A DNA stretch of 64,000 nucleotides from NCBI GenBank assembly GCA_026988015.1, contig JALSMA010000055.1, positions 29,750 to 93,749 on the forward strand, in the 5' to 3' direction. A program made the position numbers and the translations under genes. Position 1 is the stretch's first letter; every line of letters starts with the position of its first letter. The stretch is from Desulfobulbaceae bacterium. GTDB lineage: Bacteria > Desulfobacterota > Desulfobulbia > Desulfobulbales > Desulfocapsaceae. A model generated the notes under the pieces. It was not told where the DNA came from. It saw only the letters and a program-made list of their open reading frames with translations, and did no database searches. Shown piece by piece: positions 9,466-19,355 of this stretch.

Positions 9466-10013
9466 TTAGCCCCCTGTGCACACGGTAATCTGGAGCTGTT
9501 GGTCATTTTTTGAAGAGGGCACATGGGCATCTGCTATTTCCTCACGGAGATTGTTGAATAGCATCTTGGCAGAAATGAAGGTGAGGTCAGCGATAAGGAT
9601 GCAAAATTCTTCGCTGCCAAATCTCGAAATTATTGCAGAATGGGAAATGGATTCCCCAATCAGTAATGATATCATTTTGATGACTTTATTACCAGCATCA
9701 TGGCAATAGGTATCAATAACTTTTTTAAAAAAGATAATGTTTATCATTGCACATTTAACAGAGTGGTCTTGTTTTTTAAGCAGATGAGAGCAGCCGTTGT
9801 CCGGCATTTCTTTAATTACTTCTCCATTAAGTGCATCCGGTAGATTAGAGTCAACAAGTGCGACATCGAAGTGGGCATGGTCAATTGCTAGTATTTTATG
9901 GTCTCAGCCAAGGTCCTTGTCCAGATAATTACCGCATCAAATGCTGTTTGAATTCTCTTTTTTCCGATGTTTCTAAATATTGGACTATCTTCAACAATTA
10001 ACACAGGACTCAT
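9466..10013 (-). pseudogene. Decayed REC-GGDEF response regulator (diguanylate cyclase remnant)
   Basis: The reading starts with ATG overlapping the upstream kinase stop (ATGA) and gives MSPVLIVEDSPIFRNI, a normal receiver-domain opening. It then meets a TAG near 9894. Shifting frame there restores a receiver segment (FDVALVDSNLPDALNGEVI). After a large deletion the sequence continues directly into the middle of a GGDEF domain (FFKKVIDTYCHDAGNKVI, then RFGSEEFCIL instead of the usual GGEEF) and ends early. The shift, the GSEEF change and the loss of the REC C-terminal and GGDEF N-terminal halves all point to a pseudogene. The translational coupling shows that it once worked with the kinase at 10010-12136. 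Confidence 0.75.
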
Positions 10014-12136
10014 ACCTGACTCCTCTTTGACTGGTCACTCTGTATCTGCTGTAAAATACTAGAGAGCAAGCCAGCAGCTTCTTTGAACTTGTATTGCGAT
10101 ATATGGTTGTCTATATCCTTGACGGTTTTTGATTCAAGACTTGGAAGCAACCCTTTGAGATCGTTCCATTTTTCAGTAGAATCGAATTGATTTGACTCAA
10201 GCTTTGTCAGGAGTTCCAGGATAATAACTTCTGCTTTTTCATTGCAGCAAGCAAAATCAAACGGAAATGATTTACTGCTCTGGCGGTGTATTGCGGGACA
10301 GGTTTTTTTCTCTGGGGATGGCTGAGTTGGCTTCATACCAGCCACCATTTTAGTTCGCGAAAATGATTTGGAAGACGGGCTGTTGCCTGGACTTTTAATA
10401 TATGAAAATGAGATTGAGAAACTGAAGGTGCTTCCCTGACCAGGTTCGCTGACAACCTTAAGTTTACCTCCCATAAGCTCCACTTGTCGTTTAGTTATCG
10501 CAAGTCCCAGTCCGATCCCACCAAATTTTCTGGTGTTTGATTCATCAGCCTGGGAAAAAGAGTCGAAGAGTGTTTTTTGCTGATCTTTACTGATACCGAT
10601 TCCTGTGTCGGAGATGGAAAATCTAATGGTGGCCAGTTCGTCTGAGAGATGGTGCAGCCGCACATCGATAGTAACGGAACCGTGTTGAGTAAATTTAAAA
10701 CTGTTGGCAAGTAACTGAATGAGAATCTGTTGCAGTTGTTTGCCATCACCTGAAATTATATCAGGAAGCTTTGTGTCCAGGTGAGTGGTAAAAGAAATGT
10801 TTCTCCTGGCAGCCTGATCTTCAAAAAGATAAACCATCTCTTCTAATGTTTCCCGAATTCTGAAATCTTTGTTCTGGAGAGGAATGCTGCCGGTTTCAAG
10901 TTGAGAGAAGAAAAGAATTTGATCGAAAATTTTCAGTAAGGATCGTGACGAATGTTTTATGTTGCCAAGATATTCTGTCTGCGTCTTATCAAGAGCAGTC
11001 TCAAGGGTTAAATCACTGAAACCTATTATGGCGTTCATGGGAGTGCGAATCTCATGACTGATATTGGCAAGAAATCTCGATTTTGCCATACTTGCCCGAT
11101 CCGCATCTTCTTTTGCCTTTCTGAGAAATATTTCTGTCTTTTGTTGTTCAGTTATATCCTGGTAGGTATGGAGCAGGGCTTTTTCTCCTTTGAAGATGAT
11201 ATGGAGGTGGCTAATTTCAACAACTATACCGGGTCCGAGTTTGTCAAAAAGAGCTATGGCCTTTTTATCAAGATTGTGGCTTTTGGGTGGAATAGGGCAG
11301 GCATCACAATGCGTCAGTCCACTTGCATATGCGTTGAAACATTTTTGACCAATGGTTGCCTTACCCTGTAAATCAATGAGAAATTTACTCTGGTACAAGA
11401 TGGTACCATTGCTACTCACAATGTCCATAAGTATAGGAATCGAATCAAGAATGGAGTTGAGCATATTCTCATTTTCAACAACCACATTTACCATGGGGCG
11501 GAACCCAAATACAATAAGTGCAATTAACAGGATAATCATGAGAAAAAAAGTAAGCAGGGCGCTGCTTTTCAGTATCTCAGTGTATCTGTTACTCTCTTTT
11601 TCATATTGTTTTACAACAGCATTTAGTGCGGTTAACAATGGTCCCCTTGCGTATACAGAGAGATTCTTGAGGCTAACCTTACGATCACTGGTCGATGTCA
11701 TCATGAGAAAATCGTTTACGCTGCTGATGTATTCAGTGACCTTCTGATCCACTGCAAAAGGTGGTGAAAAATACATTTCGCGTAGTGTGGGGCTCAGGGT
11801 TACCATTGAGTTATTGTTACCATTTCCAGAGGTGAGGTGCTTGTGAGATGTCTCTAGAAGTTTTAGAGAATCGTGAAGCCGTTCTCGCAACTGGATGCAT
11901 TTTTCTTTTGGGCTGCACTCAAACAGCTCATGGCTGAGTAGAGCAATTTGCTGTGAAAGCATGCGTTGCCGGCCCGATACATTGATGACGGAGCCATAGC
12001 CATCCTGAAGTTTGATTATATATTCAAGGACAATCAGGGAGGAAAGTGAAAGACAAAAAACCAGGATCACAGCCAGCATATAGCGTATGGTGAGCTGTTT
12101 TTTGCGTTGTGTTTTGTGGTTAGTAGCGTCTATCAT
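10010..12136 (-). CDS. Membrane sensor histidine kinase with PilJ-type periplasmic domain
   Basis: A 708-residue kinase. The N-terminal membrane segment (about 17-38) is followed by a periplasmic region with INVSGRQRMLSQQIALLSHE, the signature of the PilJ/NarX-like type IV pili methyl-accepting N-terminal domain. A second membrane segment lies near 190-212. A PAS-like domain carries a Cys group (GQKCFNAYASGLTHCDACP) that could bind metal or a cluster. HisKA follows with His361 in NISHEIRTP, then HATPase motifs DTGIGIS and GGIGLGLAIT. The last 100 residues are helical with no receiver domain. I used the ATG after an in-frame GTG at 12139. The stop overlaps the start of the decayed REC-GGDEF gene, its presumed former partner. 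Confidence 0.9.
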   Translation of the reverse strand: MIDATNHKTQRKKQLTIRYMLAVILVFCLSLSSLIVLEYIIKLQDGYGSVINVSGRQRMLSQQIALLSHELFECSPKEKCIQLRERLHDSLKLLETSHKHLTSGNGNNNSMVTLSPTLREMYFSPPFAVDQKVTEYISSVNDFLMMTSTSDRKVSLKNLSVYARGPLLTALNAVVKQYEKESNRYTEILKSSALLTFFLMIILLIALIVFGFRPMVNVVVENENMLNSILDSIPILMDIVSSNGTILYQSKFLIDLQGKATIGQKCFNAYASGLTHCDACPIPPKSHNLDKKAIALFDKLGPGIVVEISHLHIIFKGEKALLHTYQDITEQQKTEIFLRKAKEDADRASMAKSRFLANISHEIRTPMNAIIGFSDLTLETALDKTQTEYLGNIKHSSRSLLKIFDQILFFSQLETGSIPLQNKDFRIRETLEEMVYLFEDQAARRNISFTTHLDTKLPDIISGDGKQLQQILIQLLANSFKFTQHGSVTIDVRLHHLSDELATIRFSISDTGIGISKDQQKTLFDSFSQADESNTRKFGGIGLGLAITKRQVELMGGKLKVVSEPGQGSTFSFSISFSYIKSPGNSPSSKSFSRTKMVAGMKPTQPSPEKKTCPAIHRQSSKSFPFDFACCNEKAEVIILELLTKLESNQFDSTEKWNDLKGLLPSLESKTVKDIDNHISQYKFKEAAGLLSSILQQIQSDQSKRSQV

Positions 12137-12157
12137 CACTGTTGATTGCAGATTGTC

Positions 12158-15100
12158 TCAGGGTACCTGGAAATAATTCTGGTATTTTTCACTGGATCGC
12201 CATGACTCTAGAATAGTGAATAGTTCCTCTGCAGGTACCGGTGGACTAACCAGGTAACCCTGTATTTCGTCACAGTCTATGGCGTGAAGAATTGCCAGCT
12301 GTTTGCTGGTTTCAACTCCTTCGGCTATGACAACCATCTTTAGCTGGATTGCGAGGGAAACAATGGCCTTAACGACAGCACAGTCATTGGCATCTTCTGT
12401 TATGTCCTGGATAAATGAGCGATCAACCTTCAGGATATCGATGGGAAACTTTTTCAGATAACTGAGTGAGGAGTAGCCCGTGCCAAAATCATCAACGGAG
12501 AGAATTACTCCAAGTTGTTTAAGTTCCCATAGACTGGCTATGGTTTTGGTCACATCATCCATGATTACTGTTTCGGTAATCTCAAGTTCCAGGAGATGGG
12601 GGGGGACTCCAGTTTCTTGAAGAATATTACTCACTAGGTTAACAAGTTTATCATTGGAAAATTGTCTGCCAGAGAGGTTGACAGAAACCCTGAGATCCGG
12701 AAAAGTTGAATGCCATTTCTTGATTTGGTAACATGATTCCCTGAGGACCCACTCCCCTATTTCATTTATTAAGCCGGTATCCTCAGCGACAGGAATAAAG
12801 TCATTGGGTGGGATGATTGTACCTTGGTGTAGCCAGCGAACAAGGGCCTCCACACCAACGATTGTCCCCTTTCTGATAGAAACTTTTGGTTGGTAGTATA
12901 CCAGGAACTCTTCATTTCCTATGGCCTTACGGAGGTTTGCGGCCATCCTGAAGCGGGTATCTGCGTTCTCTGTCATAGCTTTGGTATAGAACTTGATTTG
13001 ACCCTTTCCGGCAGCCTTTGCATGGTACATGGCCGTGTCTGCATTTTTAAGGAGCAGCGTGGATTTAGTCCCATCTTCGGGGTAAATGGTAATACCAAGG
13101 CTTGCCGCGATCTCAACCTGTTCATCGCCCAGGGTATAGGGAGCGCTGAGAGTTGCCAGGATTTTCTGGGCGAGAAGTGCCAGATTGTTTTCCTGTTTGA
13201 TGTTTGTGAGAATGACTACAAACTCATCTCCGCCGAGACGGGCGACAGTATCACTTTCTCGAATACTGTCCTGAAGCCTTTGTGCGACCTGGATCAGGAG
13301 CTGATCACCTGCAGGGTGGCCAAGGCTGTCATTTACCTCTTTGAATCCATCAAGATCAAGAAGTATGAGACCAAGGTCCTTTTGTTCCCGTTTGCTCACT
13401 GCAAGATCATGTTGCAGGCGGTCGTGAAAGAGAAGACGATTAGCCAGTCCGGTCAGGGGATCGTAGTGGGCAAGTTTCTCCAACTTTTCTTCTGTTTCTT
13501 TAATGGCGGTAATGTCTGTTGAGAGAGCAACGTAATTGGTTATTTTGTTGTCCTTATTTTTTACAGCAGAAATGGAAAGCCATTTTGGGTAGATGGAACC
13601 ATTTTTTCGTCTGTCCCAGATCTCACCTTGCCAGTACCCTTTGGACAGAAGATCCTGCCACATCTGTTGATAAAATTTTTCATCATGCTTTCCGGATTTC
13701 AGTATTCTCGGATTTTGTCCTAAAATTTCATCGCGTTTATAGCCAGCCATGGTAACAAAGGCATCATTTACTTCAAGTATGGTTCCTTCAGCATTGGTTA
13801 TCACCAGGGCTTCCTGGGTGATTTCAAGATATTTTGATGCCAGCCGCAGATCCTGTTCTATTTTCTGTCGTTCTCGAATCTCGTCTTTCAACTCTTCGTT
13901 AAGGAGGGCAAGGTCATGGGTTCGTTTCTGCACCTTGTCTTCGAGAGAATGTGCAAGATCAAGAACTTCTTCTCTGGAATCTTTAAGATGGTGCAGCATG
14001 ATTTGCATGGAACTGGCAAGCCTTCCTACTTCATCACTGCCTTGAACGGGAAGTTCAATTTCCTCTCCGCCTGCAATTCTGTCAGCGGCTTTGGTTAATT
14101 CTTTTAAGGGCCTGGTAACAAGGTAGGCCAAAAGTGAGGTGAGCAGCGAAATCATCAGCACTGCACTGAACAGGATAAATATGAGTTTATTTCGAAAAGC
14201 TAGAGACTGCTGGTGCAGAATGGCAAGAGATACCTCGGCACCGAGTATCATACAGCGTTCAGGGTTGAGTAAATCAAAATGAAATTTTCGCAAGGCCAGT
14301 CCGACTTCTGTGCCCATACGGTCAAGACTGAGAATTTCTCTGTTATCGCTCCCATCTATGAAATCCTTGACTGGATAATCATCCTGAATACGTCGTGGAC
14401 GATTGAATTCAAAACCAAAGGTTCGATCTTTATCGCGATGGATAAGGTAATCACCATATTGATTTGTCATCATATACTTGGTGTTGCTATGATCCTGGCT
14501 GAACGATTTTGTGATGACCTGGAAATCAGCATTGATAATAAGGATTCCGGTGACCTGACCAGGCTTGTCAAAGATTGGAGTCGCAAAGCGGATAACAGGT
14601 TGCAGGGGGAGGGTAATGCGATCATGTTCCCGGTTCAGGTTGACTGGCGAAAAGTAAACCTGTCCCTGTTTCAGAGTGATGGTTTGCTGATAGTATTCAC
14701 GATGTACTTTACGTTGCAGGTGCTCCTCTTTTACCTCAACAATGTCACCTGCAACTTTGTCGAGTCTGACGTATTCACTACCGCCATCACGATTTAGAAT
14801 AAGCCGAATACTTAAATAAGCTGCGCGTTGCTGCAAAACTGTACTGAGAAGTGTGGAGAGTCTCTGTCTCCAGATCGTCTCTGTTGCGTTTTCCTGTTCA
14901 TCATAACCATCACCACTTGCAATGCAGCGTAGAATTCCCTGTACTGACGGGGATTCTGCAAGAAACAGGGCGTCTTTATGGAAGAGTTGAAAACTGGTTT
15001 CCATACGTACGGATTCCCTTTGCAAGGAGTCCTGAAGACGGATCAGAGACTCCTGGCGAAGGATGTCGTCTGCATTTCTGTAGGCAAGAAATCCAATAAG

Positions 15101-15172
15101 GATAACCCCCATCCCGGAAACAAAAAAGGAGAGCAGGGCAATTTTTACTGGCATTGTCTGGAAAAACCTCAT
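12158..15172 (-). CDS. Cache-HAMP-PAS-GGDEF-EAL c-di-GMP turnover protein
   Basis: A 1004-residue inner-membrane protein. Membrane segments (about 10-30 and 325-350) enclose a dCache-like periplasmic sensor. HAMP, a coiled coil and PAS/PAC (about 450-560) lead to GGDEF and EAL domains. GGDEF is intact (RLGGDEF, residues 647-651), as is EAL (EAL at 775-777), with other EAL catalytic elements NLSGRQF, LEITETVIM, DDFGTGYSSL and KVDRSFI. Both cyclic-di-GMP synthesis and breakdown are therefore possible; which dominates cannot be read from sequence. The start overlaps the stop of the repeat-protein gene (ATGA), so the two are translationally coupled, suggesting that the periplasmic repeat protein feeds the Cache sensor. 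Confidence 0.94.
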   Translation of the reverse strand: MRFFQTMPVKIALLSFFVSGMGVILIGFLAYRNADDILRQESLIRLQDSLQRESVRMETSFQLFHKDALFLAESPSVQGILRCIASGDGYDEQENATETIWRQRLSTLLSTVLQQRAAYLSIRLILNRDGGSEYVRLDKVAGDIVEVKEEHLQRKVHREYYQQTITLKQGQVYFSPVNLNREHDRITLPLQPVIRFATPIFDKPGQVTGILIINADFQVITKSFSQDHSNTKYMMTNQYGDYLIHRDKDRTFGFEFNRPRRIQDDYPVKDFIDGSDNREILSLDRMGTEVGLALRKFHFDLLNPERCMILGAEVSLAILHQQSLAFRNKLIFILFSAVLMISLLTSLLAYLVTRPLKELTKAADRIAGGEEIELPVQGSDEVGRLASSMQIMLHHLKDSREEVLDLAHSLEDKVQKRTHDLALLNEELKDEIRERQKIEQDLRLASKYLEITQEALVITNAEGTILEVNDAFVTMAGYKRDEILGQNPRILKSGKHDEKFYQQMWQDLLSKGYWQGEIWDRRKNGSIYPKWLSISAVKNKDNKITNYVALSTDITAIKETEEKLEKLAHYDPLTGLANRLLFHDRLQHDLAVSKREQKDLGLILLDLDGFKEVNDSLGHPAGDQLLIQVAQRLQDSIRESDTVARLGGDEFVVILTNIKQENNLALLAQKILATLSAPYTLGDEQVEIAASLGITIYPEDGTKSTLLLKNADTAMYHAKAAGKGQIKFYTKAMTENADTRFRMAANLRKAIGNEEFLVYYQPKVSIRKGTIVGVEALVRWLHQGTIIPPNDFIPVAEDTGLINEIGEWVLRESCYQIKKWHSTFPDLRVSVNLSGRQFSNDKLVNLVSNILQETGVPPHLLELEITETVIMDDVTKTIASLWELKQLGVILSVDDFGTGYSSLSYLKKFPIDILKVDRSFIQDITEDANDCAVVKAIVSLAIQLKMVVIAEGVETSKQLAILHAIDCDEIQGYLVSPPVPAEELFTILESWRSSEKYQNYFQVP

Positions 15173-17022
15173 TCCTGGACCTCTCCGGTTTCTGCGAGAC
15201 CAATTAGCTGTTGCAGCAGGAAGATTGATTGCCTGAGATTTTGTTCAACATCACTGGAATTTTTTCTGGGAAATCCAGGAAGGGAGGATGGGAAAACAGT
15301 CACATCGAAGTGAAGTTTCAGACCTCGGATTTCAGTAAGTATTAATTGCAGTTCATTATACACAACAGTGGTGGTGGTCCTGCTGTTGGGAGAAGATAGT
15401 GGAAAAATTGGGGATTTTATTCCTGCTCTGCGTTGCACAAGCTTGACAAGATCCCAAACCTCATGACTGGTTGCGAGAACGTGGCGTGGCTGTAATGCAA
15501 GATCTGACTGCACATCTACCTTCTCAATAATGTTAACTCCAAGGTGATCTGAGATGATGAGGAGTTCCTGGCGGATCTTGTCGGCAAGTACATAGGTATC
15601 TCCCGGGCTGTAACTGGGACTCCCCAGGAGGATATCAATTTCGTCTGCAATCTCTCTCGTTTTGTTATAGACATCGCTGGATGTTTTTCCCTGGATTCGA
15701 CTTCGGTGATCATTATACCAGGGGACGGACTCAACACCGCCAGATCTATAGAGTACTTCAAGTTCCATATCCAACCGGGTAACGAGTTCAAAAACTTCGT
15801 CAGGGGTAATTGTGCGAAGAGGAGCAAATGGTACGGCAATGGGGCCAAGTTCCTTACTGCTTCTCAGCAGACTTACCTGCCGGATACATTCAAGTGTCTT
15901 GTCATATACATGCTGCGGAGCAAGACCTTCGATGGGGAACTTTTTTTCAATGGTCTGTCGAATTCCAAGTCGCTCTTTATAATTGTGTAATTCCCAAAGA
16001 ATATGATCCGCAACCTGATAGACATGATCCGGTTTTTTGACCAGTGACTCCCGGTCATACTGGCTGAGTGTTTTGTTGAGAGGAAAGAGGGGCATGAGTT
16101 CTCTGGCCCATTTCAAATTTCGAATTATATCGTCAGAGTCATGGCGTTTTTCAGGCCTTTTGAGAGGGAAGGTTCGTTCAAGGCCGAGACGGAACTTGAT
16201 TCTTTGCAGTTCGGCACGAATTCCAAGCAGACCATCATAAACGTCTGATATGGTGATTACACGACGTGGAACTTTGTTGGGTACGACAGGTGCTAACCAG
16301 AGGTTCTTCTGAGCCTTGGCAATAGTTGTCATAAGTTCAGATACAGCCTGAAGGGCATGATTTGGGTGATGGCCTGTGGCTAGGGGGGGCTTGTCTTTTG
16401 TGCTGATAATATTCTGAGAGTTTCTGAGAAAACGGATTTCGGAAAGGATTTGCTCCGTGAGTGCATAAGCATCATTAGGGCTGACACCGCGCATTCCAAG
16501 AAGTGGATTCAGTGCGTATGATATTTCCCAGAGTTTTTGATACACATCATTAGGTGATTTACCGATGATTTTCTCATGGCTGAGGCTGTAAGGTGCGATG
16601 TTGTGTTTATATTCGAGAATGAGCCAGAGTTCCTGTTCAAGTCGCTGAACCAGTTCGTAGACTTCCAGGGGGGTGATTCTTCGTGCCGGGTAGGCAGGGA
16701 TGGTAATTTCTCCTAGATCCTCAATACGTCTGAGACGATTGATTTTTTCCATAACCTCAAAACACTTCTGCAGCACATGGCTGGGTTTTTTGTTTATTTG
16801 AACAGGAACTTTGGGCCATGGGCTTTCAATATCATACAGGGATCTTATCTGTTCGACCTGGGAGCGAATAAGGAGGGTTTTTGCGTATACATCATCCGGG
16901 GTTCTTTGTGTCGCCAGCAGGGGGCGCGCACAGACCAATAACAGGCAGAGGATGACAGCAGTTATCCAGAGGGAAGAGAGAGCGTTCCGCAACTTGAGAG
17001 GCGGTAAGGAAAAATTTGTCAT
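15169..17022 (-). CDS. Periplasmic helical-repeat protein, 16 units in two eight-unit blocks
   Basis: A 617-residue protein that I cannot place in a named family. Residues 1-38 contain a hydrophobic segment ending at PLLATQR, a likely signal peptide or anchor. The rest is made of 16 units of about 25-41 residues starting with a P-x-D-V-Y-like motif (TPDDVY at 41, TPLEVY at 117, SPNDVY at 156, SPNDAY at 181, PDHVY at 331, TPDEVF at 406, TSSDVY at 447, SPGDTY at 472), each followed by an amphipathic helix. Unit spacing and sequence recur with an offset of about 290 residues, so the protein arose from duplication of an eight-unit block. It lies between an HD-GYP regulator and a GGDEF-EAL protein and overlaps the latter by four bases. 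A role as periplasmic sensor or scaffold for that system is inference. Confidence 0.8.
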   Translation of the reverse strand: MTNFSLPPLKLRNALSSLWITAVILCLLLVCARPLLATQRTPDDVYAKTLLIRSQVEQIRSLYDIESPWPKVPVQINKKPSHVLQKCFEVMEKINRLRRIEDLGEITIPAYPARRITPLEVYELVQRLEQELWLILEYKHNIAPYSLSHEKIIGKSPNDVYQKLWEISYALNPLLGMRGVSPNDAYALTEQILSEIRFLRNSQNIISTKDKPPLATGHHPNHALQAVSELMTTIAKAQKNLWLAPVVPNKVPRRVITISDVYDGLLGIRAELQRIKFRLGLERTFPLKRPEKRHDSDDIIRNLKWARELMPLFPLNKTLSQYDRESLVKKPDHVYQVADHILWELHNYKERLGIRQTIEKKFPIEGLAPQHVYDKTLECIRQVSLLRSSKELGPIAVPFAPLRTITPDEVFELVTRLDMELEVLYRSGGVESVPWYNDHRSRIQGKTSSDVYNKTREIADEIDILLGSPSYSPGDTYVLADKIRQELLIISDHLGVNIIEKVDVQSDLALQPRHVLATSHEVWDLVKLVQRRAGIKSPIFPLSSPNSRTTTTVVYNELQLILTEIRGLKLHFDVTVFPSSLPGFPRKNSSDVEQNLRQSIFLLQQLIGLAETGEVQE

Positions 17023-17033
17023 TTGCAGAGTAG

Positions 17034-18125
17034 TCAGGTTGTCTCTTCAGGATCAGTGTATTTTTGAGCTATGTCTTTAAAGGTATCCTGAATTGCAGAA
17101 AAGGCATCTACCAGCAGTGGGTCAAAATGCTCACCTCTGCCTTTCATGATAATGCTGACTGCTTTTTTATGGGGGAATGCAGGCTTGTAGACACGTTTTG
17201 AGATCAGTGCGTCATACACATCTGCAATGGCCATAAGTCGCCCTGAAAGCGGAATGTTTTCACCGGAAATCCCTTCAGGGTAACCCTGCCCATTCCATTT
17301 TTCATGATGACTGTAGGCAATCTCCCTGGCAAGGGTGAGGAACGTAGTGGTGTTTTTGCTGCCAAGTGCTATTTCTGATTTTACGATGGCATCACGACCA
17401 TAAGTGGTGTGATTCTTCATCTCTTCAAACTCCTCTTCTGTTAGTTTACCAGGTTTCAAAAGGATTTTGTCGGCGATCCCAACCTTGCCGATGTCATGAA
17501 GGGGTGCAGATTTAAAAAGAAGATTAATTCTTGAGCGGTCAAGGTAATCCCAGTATTCTCTGCTGTGCATCAGATGTTCGGCGAGGGTTTTTACGTAATG
17601 TTGAGTGCGCATGATATGTTTTCCCGTTTCATTGTCACGGGTTTCAGCAAGAACAGCCATGCCGTAAATAGTTACTTCCTGGGTATGGACAATCTCCCGG
17701 GTTCGTTCCGCTGCTTTTTTCTCAAGTTCACGGTTCTGGTCGTAGAGAGCGAGGTGGGTCTGGACTCTGGCACGAACAATGGCCGGGCTGATGGGTTTGG
17801 TTATGTAATCAACCCCTCCAACTTCAAAGCCCTTGGCTTCATCCTCATTCTCGCCCATGGCAGTAACAAAAATAACCGGTATTTTTTTTGTGATAACGCT
17901 CTGTTTGAGGCGACTACACACTTCATATCCATTAAGTCCGGGCATCATGATATCGAGGAGTATAAGATCTGGTGGAGGCTGTTCCTGAGCCAGACGTAAG
18001 GCATCATGACCATTGGTGGCCACAAGGATATCGTATCTGTTTTGCAGGGACTGCCCTAGCAGGCTGATATTAGCAGGTACATCGTCAACTATGAGAATTT
18101 TTTGTTTTGTGAGAGGGACGGCCAT
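17034..18125 (-). CDS. Response regulator with HD-GYP phosphodiesterase output (RpfG-like)
   Basis: A 363-residue cytosolic protein. The receiver domain (about 8-125) has the acidic pair in LIVDDVP, phospho-acceptor Asp58 in LILLDIMMPG and the Thr/Lys switch (FVTA, YITKPIS). The HD-GYP domain (about 150-345) has His210-Asp211 (HDIGKVGIAD), the HHEKWNGQGYP motif and ADVYDAL. HD-GYP enzymes hydrolyse c-di-GMP to pGpG or GMP with a bi- or trinuclear metal centre. The GYP core is present, so activity is expected. It is the first gene of the minus-strand signalling block (GGAG ribosome-binding site) and 11 bases upstream of the repeat-protein gene. Confidence 0.94.
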   Translation of the reverse strand: MAVPLTKQKILIVDDVPANISLLGQSLQNRYDILVATNGHDALRLAQEQPPPDLILLDIMMPGLNGYEVCSRLKQSVITKKIPVIFVTAMGENEDEAKGFEVGGVDYITKPISPAIVRARVQTHLALYDQNRELEKKAAERTREIVHTQEVTIYGMAVLAETRDNETGKHIMRTQHYVKTLAEHLMHSREYWDYLDRSRINLLFKSAPLHDIGKVGIADKILLKPGKLTEEEFEEMKNHTTYGRDAIVKSEIALGSKNTTTFLTLAREIAYSHHEKWNGQGYPEGISGENIPLSGRLMAIADVYDALISKRVYKPAFPHKKAVSIIMKGRGEHFDPLLVDAFSAIQDTFKDIAQKYTDPEETT

Positions 18126-18389
18126 CTATTTTCATCTCCAAAATTTAACTTTTTTATTAGTATGTACCTAAAACACTTATCGCAAGCATTCTGTTAACGT
18201 TATCAGCTCTTTTGGGAAAAGTGAAATATTATGTCCATCATTTTGTATTATCTGGACAGAAAGGACTGCAAATGAAAAACCTGATGCTAAACCGTGTTTT
18301 CTGATGCCGCATCTCTTTTACAGGAATGTAATGAGCAGGCTAGAGGAAATGGAAAGTGCTGATGATTTGTTTTACAGTGGGCTGGATAT

Positions 18390-19196
18390 TCAGATCATGT
18401 AAACATCATAGCGACTGTTTTTCATTTTAATGGCATGGTTCGGTGAAATATTGTTGAGTACAGGAGCTCCTTTTGGTCTTTTTACAACCACACGATTGCC
18501 TGCATATTCAAGGGCCATGTCGAGAAGTTTTGCTGCATCAAGGTCATCGCCGACAAGGAAGCGGATCATGCGCATTTCCAGTTTATTCAGCGCAGAACTG
18601 GAGCTATGGGGGTACATGGGATCTAGATAAATGGTATGGACAGTGGTGGTATCTTTTATTATCTCTGCAGCGTCTCCTTCTGCAAGTGTCATCATCTTCT
18701 CAACAGGGAATGGAAGCGCCTGGGCTCGAATGGCACGTTCAAGGCCGTCCAGTAAAAGGGATGCCAGCATAGGGGAACGTTCGATCATATAAACCGTGCA
18801 GCCGAGGGAGCACAGTAAAAAGCTATCTTTTCCAAGCCCGGCTGTGGCGTCTATGATACTTGGTCGAAAGCCTGGCTTGATCCCTACCGCCCTGGCAATA
18901 GCTTGTTTAATCCCGCCACCGTGCTGTCTACGGTAGTTGAGCGCATCTGAGAGAAAATCCACATGAAGGTTTGAGGTTTTGTGGTGATTTCCGGCTTGTT
19001 TCAGTTGTATTTGTAGTCCTTTCTCCGTATATAGTAGGAGCGGATTGTATTTATGTCTCTCCTGTGCTTCGATGAGTTTTATCTGTAGCAATTCGGCAAG
19101 ATGTACCGCCTTATTGGTGAGAATGGCTGACTGGCCGCTGTCTGCCGGAATGGCTGTAACGGCAGTGTCGCTGCAAGTGCTGAATCTGTTTTTCAT
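18390..19196 (-). CDS. rsmJ: 16S rRNA (guanine-1516-N2)-methyltransferase RsmJ
   Basis: A class I SAM-dependent methyltransferase of the RsmJ (YhiQ) family, which methylates G1516 of 16S rRNA. Signature elements are HVDFLSDALNYRRQHGGG, the SAM-binding IIDATAGLGKDSFLLCSLG, IERSPMLASLL and the catalytic-loop LDPMYPH, with VVKRPKGAP near the C-terminus. The frame is open further upstream to 19322, but those residues do not resemble the family and lack a ribosome-binding site. I therefore prefer the ATG at 19196, giving 268 residues, close to the usual 250. It is divergent from kdsB. Confidence 0.9.
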   Translation of the reverse strand: MKNRFSTCSDTAVTAIPADSGQSAILTNKAVHLAELLQIKLIEAQERHKYNPLLLYTEKGLQIQLKQAGNHHKTSNLHVDFLSDALNYRRQHGGGIKQAIARAVGIKPGFRPSIIDATAGLGKDSFLLCSLGCTVYMIERSPMLASLLLDGLERAIRAQALPFPVEKMMTLAEGDAAEIIKDTTTVHTIYLDPMYPHSSSSALNKLEMRMIRFLVGDDLDAAKLLDMALEYAGNRVVVKRPKGAPVLNNISPNHAIKMKNSRYDVYMI

Positions 19197-19355
19197 GATA
19201 CGGTAAAAATTCCTGTTAGAAATTGCAATGTACTGGATAAACAAATCCCTTTTTCGATTTTTACAGGGAATGAATGTATATAATGGACTGGCATTTGTCG
19301 GCCCAGCCAACGATGAACTCAAAACTATGTTAACAAATACTTAAAACAGATCAAG

